Below are positions 1-11,574 of a stretch of DNA of 64,000 nt, one piece after another; within the stretch, counting starts at the first letter, position 1; each line of letters starts with the position of its first letter. The stretch is taken from contig MU401459.1 in the NCBI GenBank assembly GCA_022579005.1, positions 248,001-312,000 of the forward strand. Reading direction: 5' to 3'. The notes below the pieces were generated by a model that searched no databases, was not told where the DNA came from, and saw only the letters and a list, made by a program, of their open reading frames with translations. Both the position numbers and the translations under genes were made by a program. Source of the DNA: Poronia punctata (taxonomy: Eukaryota; Ascomycota; Sordariomycetes; Xylariales; Xylariaceae).

Positions 1-998
1 TTTTCTTTGGTTCGGGGCTAATATTTCTGGGCAAGCCGCCCTGAGAGAAGGGGGGAGGGGTGCCACTCATTCGTTAGTTCCCCAGAGTATCTACGTGACT
101 ACATACGTTGACTTTGCACCATACCATTGGCACGAGATGAACGCCGATTCTTTATTATGAAGTCACATCTGATAGATTTGGGCTTTGGGCTGTAGTAACA
201 CATGGCATTATTGACGATCCCATGCCCTGTCTGTAAGTCGGAAAACTCATTATTGCTTGTGATGATGATACGTATTACGTTCAAAGGGGGAGAAACTCCT
301 AGCCAACTATACCCTACTCTCCCTCCCTCCCTCCCTGGCGGAGGGAAGGCTGTCTACCTAGTCTAGGTAGATACTCTGTTCTGGGTCAACTCAGCTCAGG
401 CCAGAGATGATATCGGTTACGCATCTATGTCACATACAAGTCCTTGTGTGTGGGGCAACCGACATGTATACCATTATTGGCCTCTTGTTTGAGAATATCG
501 AAAGGGATGTTTGAACGCTCAGGCTCCCGTCGTCTAAGCTTGGCGCACGATATCGGCCGTCGGGGTTACCACTCGTTGCAGATCCAGGACGATATGCGCC
601 AAGTCGACTGGTTCATCTTCGTCCGACGATTACGGTAAAAGGTAAGAAGGAGGGTGTTGAGTAGGATCGAGACATGGACATCGATCGAGGTTTGGTTTAC
701 GAGGAGGGGGGTGTGTGGTTACCGGTACCATGTGATGTTTGCTGATGCTTAAAGTGTTACCTCGCTCGAGATGGTTCAGAGAGGGAACCACCCAGATTCG
801 AATATAAATACAAGGTCGGCGGATCGACATTTTCCCCGGATTCTTGAGCAACATCGATCAGAAGCGCTTGAACTCGATTAAGCACAACTCCACGAGTCTA
901 TATTTACCAGTGCCACGTTCTGCCATATATCAAATTTTCCCGAGTTTCTGTTTCTGCTTCTGTTGTGCCATCTTAAACAAACTAAAATAAAATAAACA
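1..998. other. Upstream region of the first gene, no coding gene seen
   Basis: No ORF here resembles a gene. The stretch contains a CCCT/CCTC-rich run near 320-340. A TATA-like box (TATAAATA, 803-810) lies about 190 bp before the ATG at 999. The last bases before that ATG are A-rich, which suits a fungal 5' leader. It is probably the promoter and 5' UTR of the isocitrate-lyase-superfamily gene, but the transcription start cannot be located. Confidence 0.5.
803..810 (+). promoter_or_regulatory. Candidate TATA box
   Basis: TATAAATA lies 189 bp upstream of the ATG at 999 and is the only good TATA-like word in the proximal region. Core promoter function is inferred from position only. Confidence 0.3.
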
Positions 999-2448
999 AT
1001 GGCTCCCTCTGCTTTCTCTTCGGACCCCGTGTCCCAGCTAGAGGCCCAGTCTGCTCTGGTCCTCGATGCCGCTACCACAGATGTGACGGCTAACCCTCAT
1101 GTCGAGGTTACCAAGCCCATCTTCTCATCCGTCACGACCGAGGTTCCCTCTTCCCCCTCAAGCGAGACCCTCGCTGTTCAAGCACCCACGACCCAAATCC
1201 AGGCCGATGGCTTCCTAGACGATGCCCCTGCCCCGGCCGTCGTCAAGAAGGAGGCGGAAGCGGAAGCCTCAGTTGTCACTCCGTCACCGGCGCCTACAAC
1301 GACTACAACCAAGCCGGTCCCCCAAAACAAATTCCTCCCCCTGAACGCCATCATCCCCGCCGTCACAGAACCCAACTCGGGTGCCAAGAAGTTGAGGAAG
1401 ATGATTTTCGAGTCCAACGAGCTCATCATCTGCCCCGGTGTCTACGATGGTCTGTCTGCACGCACAGCTATCGAAGTTGGCTTTAATGCCATGTACATGG
1501 TGAGTAGATGGATATTCTTCTTTTTTTTTGTTTTTGTTTTTGTTTGACTAATTAGATTTTATACAGACCGGTGCAGGTACCACTGCTTCCCGCCTTGGTC
1601 AGCCCGATTTGGCTATTGCCCAGCTACACGAGATGCGTGAAAACGCCGAAATGATTGCCAACCTCGACCCCTTCGGACCTCCCCTAATCGCCGACATGGA
1701 CACTGGTTATGGCGGTAAGATAACTTTCCCCTATTACTTGCACAATAATACAGACAGCCACACCAATCCTAAAAACAAATCTTGCAACCATGACTGATAA
1801 CTCATTTTTTTTTTTAATCTCTTAGGCCCCATCATGGCAGCCCGCACAGTAGAGCAATACATCCGCTCCGGCGTCGCAGGCGCCCATCTCGAGGACCAAG
1901 TTCTGATGAAGCGATGCGGCCACCTGGGCGGAAAGCGCGTGGTAGCAGCCGACGAGTACATTGCGCGAATCCGCGCCGCGCACGCCGCCCGCGTCCGTCT
2001 CCAATCCGACTTTGTCCTGATCGCTCGCACAGACGCGCTACAATCTCTAGGATACGACGAGTGCATCAGCCGACTGAAGATGGCGCGTGACGAGGGCGCC
2101 GACGTCGGTCTACTAGAAGGCTTCACATCCAAGGAGCAGGCGGCGCAGGCGGTGCAGGATCTCGCTCCCTGGCCGTTGCTTCTCAACTCGGTGGAGAACG
2201 GCAAGTCGCCTCTGATCACGGTCGACGAGGCGCGCAAGATGGGCTTCCGCATCATGATCTTCAGCTTTGCTTCCATTGCGCCCGCGTACATCGCCATCCG
2301 CGACACGCTGACGAGGCTGAGGGACCATGGCGTCGTCGGTACCCCGCCTGATATCACGCCCGTCAAGCTATTCGAGGTCTGCGGTCTCAAGCATAGTATG
2401 GCTGTGGATATGAATGCTGGCGGAGCTTCTTTCGCTTCCGAGTTATAG
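999..2448 (+). CDS. Isocitrate lyase/PEP mutase superfamily enzyme, oxaloacetate acetylhydrolase-like
   Basis: Three exons (999-1499, 1567-1714, 1826-2448) give 423 aa. Both introns are GT-AG and rejoin the frame across DMDTGYGG (residues 210-217), a metal-binding signature of the superfamily. KRCGH with catalytic Cys247 follows, then LIARTDA. The family uses an Mg2+-bound alpha/beta barrel to cleave or form C-C or P-C bonds. At the position where methylisocitrate and dimethylmalate lyases carry proline (YPL in PrpB), this protein has Ser363 (IFSF). As I recall, serine there marks fungal oxaloacetate acetylhydrolase, which makes oxalate and acetate from oxaloacetate. The first 130 residues are a low-complexity Ala/Pro/Thr/Ser tail absent from the core fold. 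The ATG at 999 sits in good context (AACAATGG), and another Met further in would be needed to skip the tail. The family is sure; the exact substrate is not. Confidence 0.85.
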
Positions 2449-5166
2449 GGAGGATTGGTCATGGGGTGATGTAAAAAGGATTTTGATTTTTAAAGGGTTT
2501 GGCTTTTTCATGGTTTCAATGGGATATTTACATGGGTTATTTTTCTTACATGATATATTTACCTTTTTTTCCTTTGTTTCTAGTTTTTCCCCTTCTACCG
2601 AGCATCATATTTCCCTTTTATGAGAAAGCATTATAGATGCGGATGGATTTTACCTTTTGCAGCTTTCTTTTTTTTGGTCCTTTTGAAAAGCAACAGTTTG
2701 GCTGACTGGACCGGGCCATTTAACTTGTCACGATGCTGTATATGAGAAGAGATGTTTATATTTATCACCATCATCTTTCCCTATCTTTCTAGCATTATAT
2801 AGGAAATTCATATGAATTAGATCAAAATTCTGTGTCTTGAAGATGCCTTTGCTATTTTATTCCCATGAATTATTTCTCCTGCTAGTGAAAAACATACTAT
2901 CGTCTTTATCTACAATACATATGTCAAAACAGTTCTTGCAGGTTACAACCCCTAATTCCACTATAGTTGTGACTATTTACTTGTCCCTCGCTTTGTAACC
3001 TATGTTGCTTGCCCCTCGAGTAAACTTGAAGGAATATCCCAAGCAAATCGTAGGAATCATCTACATTCAGCAGGATTCCCCTAATCGCCACCACATATAT
3101 CATCAAACATACTCGTCCTTATCATGGCATGTATGTGGCAGCAGCGGCAGCAGCGAAGAACACTAGAATTAGCGGAAACACTCCCTCCGCCCACCGGCCA
3201 AGAATCTTTTATAGATTTGCCGTCATCCAATTACTCAAAAACACCAAGAGAAATCCAAGAATGGCGCCATCACCAACCACCGGAAAGATGACAAGGCTAC
3301 AAGAAATATTCCTCTTTTATTCTTTTTTTTCTTTTGCCGAAATAGAAACAAAAGCTCAACAGTGGATGTATGTCCACTTTGTATCTCTTTTTTAACCGAG
3401 ATTCAAAAAACCAAAAGTACGAGAGGGAAGTTGGAAGAATCCACACCCAAGTCTTTGCCAAGTTGAACGTTATTTCAGCCCTGGATTTTTAGTCCACGAG
3501 TAGGTTAACCTAGATAGATGCCTAGATACTGTGTGTCCAGCCACCAGAAAGACCAAGATCCGTAACAGGAAGTAAATACGGTATATCCTCCTCGTAGATA
3601 GTTACGTTACCAAGACGCGTGTTCGTATCAAGATCAAGAGTTCTCGTTTTCTTCTCCTCCCCATGTGCCTGCATCACACACATACTCGTACCTATAGGCT
3701 ATGAGATGTCATGTCAGTTAGTTAGTCCCATTTTTCCCGCCCCTGAACATAAAAAGAATGCCAAGATTTCAACATCCCCCCCCTGTTTCCACTTTCCACC
3801 TTCCACCCCCTGACCGGTCCCCGGCCCACAATAACAAAAACAGCCAGCCCCCTGCTCTCCGGTGAAGAAGGAAAAAAAAACACACACAAGGCCAAACTAC
3901 CTACCTAATCCGGATGGAGGCTCTGCGGTAACTGGGGGGGAGCTGGACTAGATACTGTTAGATGACTTTACCTTAAAGGGGAAATTTTCTAAATATCTAG
4001 GTTTAGTCTAGTCTTTAAAAGGGAGTGAGAGTTTGAGTGGATCGGTCGCTGCTTACGTGTGTGAGGTATATCCCCTTATTCACTACGAGTACATATGCAC
4101 GTTATAAGATATTTCCGTAATGACCGACATATACATGTACGTGTACATACAGTAAACAAAAACCATGCTTTGCAAACTTTGGATTCAACTCTATATTCCC
4201 AGACTCATCATGTACGAGTACACGTAAATCATTGTTTAGATATTGGGATTGGTATTGATCATCCTGGAATTACAACAGAAAGCCATATTCCAAAAAAGTA
4301 AGGGTATCTACACGTGGCGTAGATGAGATATATTCCAACGGTTTTATTCTACCTAGTACCTACCTACTTATCCCCCCATCTGGTGCCACGCGGTTGTGTG
4401 CCAGCTCCACGGCTATCGGTCCTCGAACCGAAGATAAAGAAAGGAAAAGAAAAGAAAAGAGGCCGTTTTTCCCAAGACACTGGGTATCTCCCACAAAAGT
4501 TTGATCTAACCTGTTTTCTTCCCCGGAGACCCTTCTTACATGAAAACCAATCAGGCAAATACCCTATCTTGTTGTTACCCAGGTGTAGGTTTTAAGGTTC
4601 CGACTTAACTTCCTATTCGAGCAGTGAGGAGAATAAGTAAGGTCTAGAAGGTGAATGACCCGGAAACTGATATAGGTACACACATGCATCTACGACTATC
4701 TAACCTAACCTAGTCTAAAAGTCCACTTTGTCTTTTTCCCCCGTTTTACCTACTTGTACGAGTACCTCTTCAAAGGGGCTACCAAGGCTTGACAGTCGTG
4801 ATTACATGCATGTACGGGTAAACCCCTCGTTAAAATTTACAAGTACGAGTACAAGACTTTACTCAGCCCACACCTCCTGACAACGTCCCCCCTCTCCCCC
4901 CCCCCCTGCTCACCTTGCTTGGCGCCTAGACGCAGCCGAGCCGGCCATTTATCGTTGAGATGCATAACCTTATGCGAGCAAGACAGATAGATACGGCTGG
5001 GCTGGTTAGGTATCTCTTCTTGTTTATGGTCCGAAACCTCCTTTTTATCTTACTCGTACCTACCCTACCGACTCAATCACTCGTCCCTTTACCTACATAC
5101 CTTAGTCTACATAGCCAAACCTACATGACTGATGTTTTTTTTTCCGACATGGCTTCCCTTTAACCT

Positions 5167-5190
5167 CCCCCCCCCCCCCCCCTTTTTTTT
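5167..5190 (+). repeat. Poly(C)16-poly(T)8 tract
   Basis: Sixteen C followed by eight T. It is one of several C or G homopolymers within 600 bp; the others are 5277-5288, 5614-5625 and 5711-5728. Confidence 0.9.
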
Positions 5191-5710
5191 ATTCTCCTTT
5201 CTTTAGCTTTTTCAGAGTAGGTATCTAAAGAATACTTACAGGGCCAACTACCTACCTACCTCCTATCTAACCCCAACCCCCCCCCCCCAAAAAAAAAGAA
5301 GAAAAAAAACCGAGTGACGATGCCCAGACGCCAACCAAGTCTCTGGGCAAATATTCCTTTATCTTTTTTTGTTTTCGAGGAATGCAAAGTTTACGTAAAA
5401 CAAACTTGTCAAAAAAAAGGTCTTCTTTACCTAGACTAGATAGACTACCGGCTGGTTGCCGTTTTCTAAAAACTGCCGAGAAAACTTAGTAGGTATCTTG
5501 CGGATACACCCGCCCGCTGCTTAGACTAGTCTGATGTTTATTTTGTTTATTTTACATAAATATTTGTAACAAGAAACAAGAGATGAAAAAAAGTTGACAG
5601 GTCGGTTTTTCTTGGGGGGGGGGGGCGAGTAGGTACGTAAGCGGAATAATATATTTTTTGGGGTTTGCCTATCTATCTACTCGTATGTACTTTGCTTGCT
5701 TGCTATCTGT

Positions 5711-5728
5711 GGGGGGGGGGGGGGGGGG
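5711..5728 (+). repeat. Poly(G)18 tract
   Basis: Eighteen consecutive G, the longest G or C homopolymer in the window. Its length may be unreliable, because sequencers often miscount such runs. Confidence 0.85.
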
Positions 5729-6037
5729 ATATAAACATGTGGTTTTTTTACGAGTACGTGTAATATGATATCCCCCTTGAAGGCTGGAGCAAGCAGGCAT
5801 TCAGGCACCTAATTTCAAATGAGGAGTTTCACCTCCCTCCTCTCTCTCAGAAATCACACACACACACACCCTGTGTAATGGATTAAATTGGGTAGGTAGA
5901 GCTTGTCCACCCGGGCAAAAGAGGTTCTCTGAGCAGTAGGTAAATGGTCGAATCAAGAGGATAACTACCTAGGTTACGAGTAGGCGATTAGGGGTAAGCA
6001 GTTGTCGAATATGTTTTTTTAGTAAGCCTCCTAACCA

Positions 6038-6057
6038 ATATATATATATATATATAT
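6038..6057. repeat. (AT)10 microsatellite
   Basis: Ten AT units in non-coding DNA. Confidence 0.9.
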
Positions 6058-7061
6058 CTGTACATCTCTTTACACATGTTCTGATTATATCCATATCTAC
6101 TAAGTATGGTATCTATTCATAGTGACTGACTGACGTAGGTATATTTCTCGCTCCCATCATCAGAGTCAACCCCGCTCACCCAGGTCGGTCGACCCAACCA
6201 ACCGTCAGTATTGTTCTAGTACGAGTAATTGCAGAGTCCCTATCAACGGAAACAACCTTTTTTCGTTGCGGCGATTATATACAATGAAGGGTTACTTCCC
6301 TAGATGTGAAGAAAAAAAAAGGTCTGTAGTGACACCGGGGGTGGTCTCATTCTCCATGCTGAAGTTGCCGATGAACCCAAAATAAGTCCCCTCACTCACA
6401 AGTCTACCGGATGATTCGTCTATCCGACCTAGACAAGACGAGACAAACAGTAGGACAAATAGACGTTATGACTGGGACACCGCGTGCCCACCGTATCCAA
6501 CCTCAACATATAAAACACGGTGGTTGGCGGCTGCTGCTGCTGCTGCTGCTCCCCATTTACCAGTAATCAACTGCACGTTGCAAGTTCAACGGTAATGCAT
6601 ACTTTACCGAGCTTGTTGGTAACATGGCATGCGCTGTCTTGCCAATCTTACATTACTGGAGGCTGTGCACACCTGCTGTACTACCTACCTGGTTTGAGAT
6701 TGGGTAAGTACCTACTCGTGAACAGGGTGTCTTATCAGGGTTTTATATGATGAAGGGTCCTGTAGTAGGGTTAGCGAGTTCTTCAAATTCTGGCTGCCTT
6801 TTTACCCCCGATCTCGTTGTACCGTTCTACGATAAATAGCAAATGGTATATGGACACTGTCTGTCCATGTCTGATAGGTAGGTGAAGTTGATTTCTATCT
6901 ATCTATGCATGATACCTACTTTGTATGTTGTAAATCAGGATTTGTTTATTGCCAATTATTCGTACACGTAGAGAGAGAGCTTGGATAATATAGAAGTTTT
7001 GAAAACATGAAAATGTATTCCAGACCGAGAGAAGCAAAGGATTAGATTTAAGAATGATGAT

Positions 7062-7077
7062 AAAAAAGACAAAAAAA
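7062..7077 (-). terminator. RNA polymerase III terminator of the 5S gene
   Basis: Read on the minus strand, a run of seven T (7077-7071) starts within two or three bases of the mature 5S 3' end, and a second run of six T (7067-7062) follows. T-runs on the non-template strand are the standard Pol III stop. The position fits exactly. Confidence 0.8.
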
Positions 7078-7078
7078 G

Positions 7079-7197
7079 ACATACAACACCAGGGATTCGC
7101 TGGTCGTCACCGACCCAACTACTGATCTGGCGGTATCCGGCTTAGCTATGGGGGAGCGGACGGGACCCCGCGTTCTCCAGATCCTATGGTCGTATGT
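7079..7197 (-). rRNA. 5S ribosomal RNA
   Basis: On the minus strand the segment begins ACATACGACC and ends GGTGTTGTATGT, so the two ends pair as helix I (nine pairs, one G-U). Internally it has the fungal 5S words CCCGTCCGCT, AGTAGTTGGGTCGGTGACGA and CCAGCGAATCCCT, in the right order and spacing, with the internal control region (around TAGCTAAGCC) used by TFIIIA. The length of about 119 nt is normal. The sequence is of the type I recall from Fusarium relatives, not the Neurospora alpha type. A T-run terminator follows directly. It is a single dispersed copy, as is usual in filamentous ascomycetes. Confidence 0.93.
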
Positions 7198-7387
7198 GAT
7201 TGTCTTGTTGTATCAATCGTCATTATATAGTATATCCCAATAATAACAACAGTTTACGAGTACTTAGATCATGGGTTGTTTCACTGTTTGTGGCGCTTGT
7301 ATCAAAATTAGACTTCCGAGTCACTACCTACCTTAATCATTGTTGTGTCTGTAAAACCCCATCGGAGGACTTTGAATACGACATAGC

Positions 7388-7415
7388 CGGTCGGTCGGTC
7401 GGTCGGTCGGTCGGT
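7388..7415. repeat. (CGGT)7 microsatellite
   Basis: Seven perfect CGGT units in non-coding DNA. Confidence 0.95.
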
Positions 7416-7550
7416 CGTGACTGATTCAGAAGACATTAGCAGTGTAACTACCCTTAGATTATTATGTCCCTACTCGGGGAAACTCGTCCGTTGTTTTCCA
7501 AATTCTCCTTTTGTCCGTGACGACTGACAAGGTTGTATGAGATTTAAATA

Positions 7551-7567
7551 GATAGATAGATAGATAG
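7551..7567. repeat. (GATA)4 microsatellite
   Basis: Four GATA units plus one base in non-coding DNA. Clustered GATA cores could bind GATA factors such as AreA, but there is no gene immediately next to it. Confidence 0.85.
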
Positions 7568-8502
7568 GTATCACTAGACACTAGACCGCTACCACCTAGG
7601 GTACTTTACATTTACCTACTCGTACTTAATTGGCTGGTCCCGTGATACATGTCCTCCTCCTCGGAACTCCCCAAGTGAAATCAGATACCTATCTCAGCCA
7701 TGGTTCACTTACGCTTAAGTGCTTGACTTTGGAAAACATCCCCGCGGACATTAATCTAAGACAAACAATCGGGACAAAGGGAAAAAGTCATAGCTTAGTA
7801 GATATTTTACGTCGTGTACCTTACCATGTGGTCCAGCTAGAAACAAAGGGAAGATTATTGTGAGGGTTAGGTAGGTAATCCCAAGCCCGAAATCCATGCT
7901 GAGCGACAACTTTAAGTTTTTACTATCACGAGGACTGGAATAAGAGCTCGTGACAACACATTTTTAGAGCTTACCTGTAGGTACAGCGCACCTTTAAAAA
8001 GTTATATTCCGTCATGCCGGCATACGCTCGTGAGACTACAGCCTATTTAACACATAGTATAACGGACGTCAGTCATCTACAATGGCATACACAAAACGTT
8101 TGGGGAAGTACCCGGTAAGGAGTTGGCAACCGGGACCGGAGCACGGAGCCGGGATGGGGGGCGTGCCGCGTGCGTGCATCATCTATCTATATCCAAAAAG
8201 CGGGAGAGGGGTCGGCGTCTATTCCCCGGGCGGCGCGGGGTTTATTGAAGTCGGAACATCACGGGCGTCGTTTGTTTAGACTTATCTAGCAAGGTTAGGG
8301 TATATAGGTAGGTAAAAATGCCAAGATAGGTTAGGCGTCGGGGTCGATGACAACATCCTGTTGGGGGCAAGAGAAGTTACAGGGGGGGTATGATTGCGTG
8401 ATGAGGCTCTTCTTTTGTGGCTTAATAATCCAAGGTTGGGACAGTTGTAGAGAAAGAAAGGAAAGGAAAAGAAACACGGAAATGGATATGGCGATGGCTA
8501 AC

Positions 8503-8520
8503 TACCTACCTAGGTAGGTA
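8503..8520. repeat. 18-bp perfect palindrome of the TACCTACC family
   Basis: TACCTACCTAGGTAGGTA reads the same on both strands. Shorter versions of the same word occur throughout the intergenic DNA of the window. Confidence 0.9.
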
Positions 8521-9452
8521 TCTAAAGGTTCAAAGCTCTAACATTCTGTAGGTAGTTTATCATCTCGCAATTGTAGACTGTGTATGCGTATTACCTACCC
8601 CGTCGGAGTCATTGAAGTTTTAAATAAACCTTGGGTATGGTTCTATAGAAGGGAAGGAAAAAAGAGAATAGGAGCGACTTGGAATAGGAGTAGCATCTAA
8701 ACATCTAGTCCGACTTCTTCTGTACCTTTGTGGTTTCTGAACCACTCGTCCTACGCCATGAAAAACCCCCCAAGCCCAAACATATAACTGTTCCTTTTCC
8801 TCAAGCACTCAATATTGATCTGGGAAAAGAAGTTTCTAGTGTCGATGTGTAGATTTTCATATAGCTCGGAACTCAAGCGCTAGGTAAGCCACAAAACTAC
8901 TGTCTGTGCACCAAGTAGTCTGGCCTAGTCTACGGGGTATTAACGTCAACCAGGGCGCCTTGTCTTCGTATGGGGCTCATATACAGGATTTGTGACACGA
9001 AGATGATCTAGAGATATCTACGATACGATAGAAAGGTCGTATACCTCGACTATCCGATGAGTGAGACTGCTGGAACGCATCTAGAAGGGTATACAAACCT
9101 ATGAGCAGGAGGGAAGAAAGGGAGTCAAGGATCTATTAGATACCTAAGACAGACAAGCCAAAGTGTAAAAGTTAGCCAGATAATATGGTAAAAAGTCATA
9201 TACGTCAAATCAATCAATCAAAAAAACGTGGGTCGACTTCTTTCTATTCTAGTATTAATACCTATAAACCAAGGAAAACACACGAGTAGTGTTTAGATAA
9301 AATATACCCAGACACTACCCGTCTGACAAGAGTTGAGTAATAAGAACAACAACACCCCCTCTAACAAATGAACTTGACATGTGAACACCAACCCCCCCAA
9401 GAATATCTCTTCTTCAACCTATTCATCACAACCAATCCCCTATTCCCCCACT

Positions 9453-10343
9453 CTAGAGAGTGAAGAAGAAGAGAGCAGCGGCAGCAGCGACACCACCAAG
9501 CAACACACCACCAACCTTTCCAGACGAAGCACCACCAACCTGGACGGTAGGAGGAGCAGCAACAGCAGTAGGGGAAGGCATCTTGGTCGTAGGCATCATG
9601 GCAGCAGATGAACTAGGAGAAGCAGCAGCAGGAGGAGGGGGAGAAGGCATCTGCGGCGCTGTGGCCTCGGGTGTGTACAAGGCAGAAGACATCATTGTTG
9701 GGACGGTCTAGTTTGCTTATTGTTAGCAACGTGTTCCGCGGGCGAGTAGTCACCTTCCAATAAAGGGAGGGATGCATATGACGGCAAGAAGGAAAAATGA
9801 TATAAAAAGGAAAATAAAAAGAAAACCCAGACTAGGGAGGGGGAAAAATAATCAGGTGATGGTTTGTCGTTCAAGGGATGGATGAATACAGCAACAAATC
9901 CAATTCCAAACCTAGGGAGAAAAAAGCCACATCCATCCATCCCTTTCCACAACCCCTAGAGATAGCACAGAACAGACGAAAGGAACGGAAAGTAATCTTA
10001 CCGTAGTAACCGTGCAAGGACAATTAGTAACGACGACGACCTCGCCCGCCGTGGCAGGATACTCGCATCCGTTAAAAGTAAGCGTCGTAGCCTCTTTACA
10101 CAACGTCGTCAGAGTGTCGACCACAACTACGGTCGTGACAGTCGTGTTGAAAAATGTATAAACCGGCAAAGCGGTGGCTGTGGCATTGTTGTTGATCATC
10201 ATGGAAGATGAAGAAGAAGCGGACATCATGCTGCTGGTGCTGGTGGTGGTGTTTGCTGCCGCCATCATGGTGGATGAGGATGAAGAAGAAGATTGCGCCA
10301 TTGTTCCTACGGCGAGAAAGCTCATGATTGCCAGAGTGTTCAT
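9453..10343 (-). CDS. GPI-anchored Ser/Thr-rich cell-wall protein (CCG-6-like)
   Basis: Two exons (10343-10002 and 9707-9453) join in phase 0 to give 198 aa. The donor is GTAAGA, and a CTAAC branch site lies about 17 nt before the TAG acceptor. Residues 1-16 are a signal peptide ending TMAQ. A Ser/Thr/Asn-rich region follows, then a four-cysteine core (Cys82, 93, 108, 110) ending NCPCTVTT, which resembles the repeat of clock-controlled gene 6 and related fungal wall proteins. The tail is Pro/Ala/Ser-rich and ends in a small-residue site (GGASSG, 172-177) and a hydrophobic stretch to the last residue, as expected for GPI attachment. Secretion and wall location are inferred. The 294-bp intron is long for this genome. 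Confidence 0.8.
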
Positions 10344-11574
10344 TATGGTTTTTTTTTTGGGTATGATAGAGTGTCTGATCTGAAGGTGAAAAATGAAAAA
10401 GAGCAGAACTATCAGTTTGTGAGATCCAGTTGACTCGGAGGTAGGGGTGGTTTAAGAAGACCGCAACTGGCCCAAGGCTGGTGGCGACTTGACTTGCACC
10501 GTCGAGTCGCCGGGAATCTGTAATAAGACAAATCAACACGGCTGAGCACCAATGATGTATTCCGAATGACCAAAACAAACCACCGTCTTAGATGAGCCCC
10601 CGCCTACTGTCTTGGAATGGACACGGCGCCATGGCCGACTGTCTTCGTTCGTCTCATCCAATCCCATTATCGCACACCCGATGGCCGTCTTGTCTCAGTT
10701 GACATATCCACTCTTACTGGCAGCGGTTGCCCTCTCCTTTTTATGTGCAGAAATGATTCAAATTTTGCTACTTTATTAGCTCTGACGCCCCGATGAATGA
10801 CCGGGTCCTTTCCAAAGCTTGAATCATATGTACATGTAGTCGCTGGATGCAAAGCGCGCGCGCATCCAACCCCCCCTTCTATCCATTCTATCCCTCCATT
10901 TCCCAACTCTTCCCACCCCCCCAAAAAGGCTGTCCAGACAAGAGTACGGTCAACCCTCTAATCTCCCCACCCCTAGTCCGTCCTGCCGTACCAAAACGGT
11001 CGCCTTGGGACAGTGCCGCACTTCTTCTCCAGTGTCTTTCTCGCTTTGACCACGGCTGCTCTTTTGTAACCGTCTTCCTTCCCTCTTCGAAACTAATCCC
11101 AAATCATTTTGTGTGGCCTGGTATCGTTTGGATCGTGGGACGACTCTTGTCGTCCAGCCAATAATCCGTATACAGTCCAATGACCTCCTTGGTGACTACT
11201 GCACTGCGGTTTGTGGTAGGACTGACCACTGTTTAAGCAAATATGCCGACCAAACTCATGACTCTTGCCGTTCGGAACGCCGATCGAGGGTGATCTCTAT
11301 GCTGGTTTATCCTTCAACGCCGATAGATCCGGGTAAGCAACGTATTTTTTTTATGGAATTCAATATTCGGTAAGATGAGGGGAAATTAGTTAAGTAGTCA
11401 GCAGTATTGCCTGCCTTCCACTGGCAAAGTGTCGTCGTCATGGGCGCGTTAAGCTGGTGAATCCAAACAAAGTCCCGTTCCATGCAGGCCTGCTATCACT
11501 CCAACATATTAATGTTTGAGCTCGAGGGCCGTAACAGTAAAGATCTTGGTGTTTGCCAGGTATTGTCTAATGTG
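10344..11574. other. Intergenic region between two minus-strand genes
   Basis: This should hold the promoter of the GPI-protein gene (its 10343 side) and the 3' UTR of flbA (its 11574 side). The ORFs seen here, including one of about 105 codons at 10847-11164, have no recognisable domain and look random. Confidence 0.5.

Larger units (their letters stand above)
2449..7061. other. Long non-coding stretch, no protein gene seen
   Basis: About 4.6 kb with only short ORFs of non-coding character. It is AT-leaning and full of homopolymers (C, G, T, A runs), microsatellites and the recurring words TACGAGTA/TACTCGTA and TACCTACC/GGTAGGTA. I found no tRNA cloverleaf and no transposase or reverse transcriptase motif. 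The first 200-300 bp should include the 3' UTR of the preceding gene. Confidence 0.6.
7198..9452. other. Non-coding stretch, no gene seen
   Basis: No convincing coding gene. It contains (CGGT)7 at 7388-7415, (GATA)4 at 7551-7567, a perfect 18-bp palindrome built on CCTAGG at 8503-8520, and a locally GC-rich patch near 8100-8260 whose ORF looks random. The last few hundred bases should hold the 3' UTR of the minus-strand gene ending at 9453. Confidence 0.55.

Noticed and set aside
1734..2462. Minus-strand frame of 242 codons opposite the ICL-superfamily gene
   Set aside because: It mirrors a gene with clear motifs and good splice sites on the plus strand and has no domain of its own.
4410..4440. 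Reverse-strand GGTTCGAGGAC word considered as a tRNA B box
   Set aside because: No acceptor, D or anticodon arm can be folded around it. The same holds for GGTTCAAAT near 62183.
7388..7567. Tandem CGGT and GATA units considered as CRISPR-like arrays
   Set aside because: Simple microsatellites without spacers in a eukaryotic genome.
10847..11164. 105-codon plus-strand frame between the GPI-protein gene and flbA
   Set aside because: Pro/Ser-rich random composition, no domain, overlaps the expected flbA 3' UTR.
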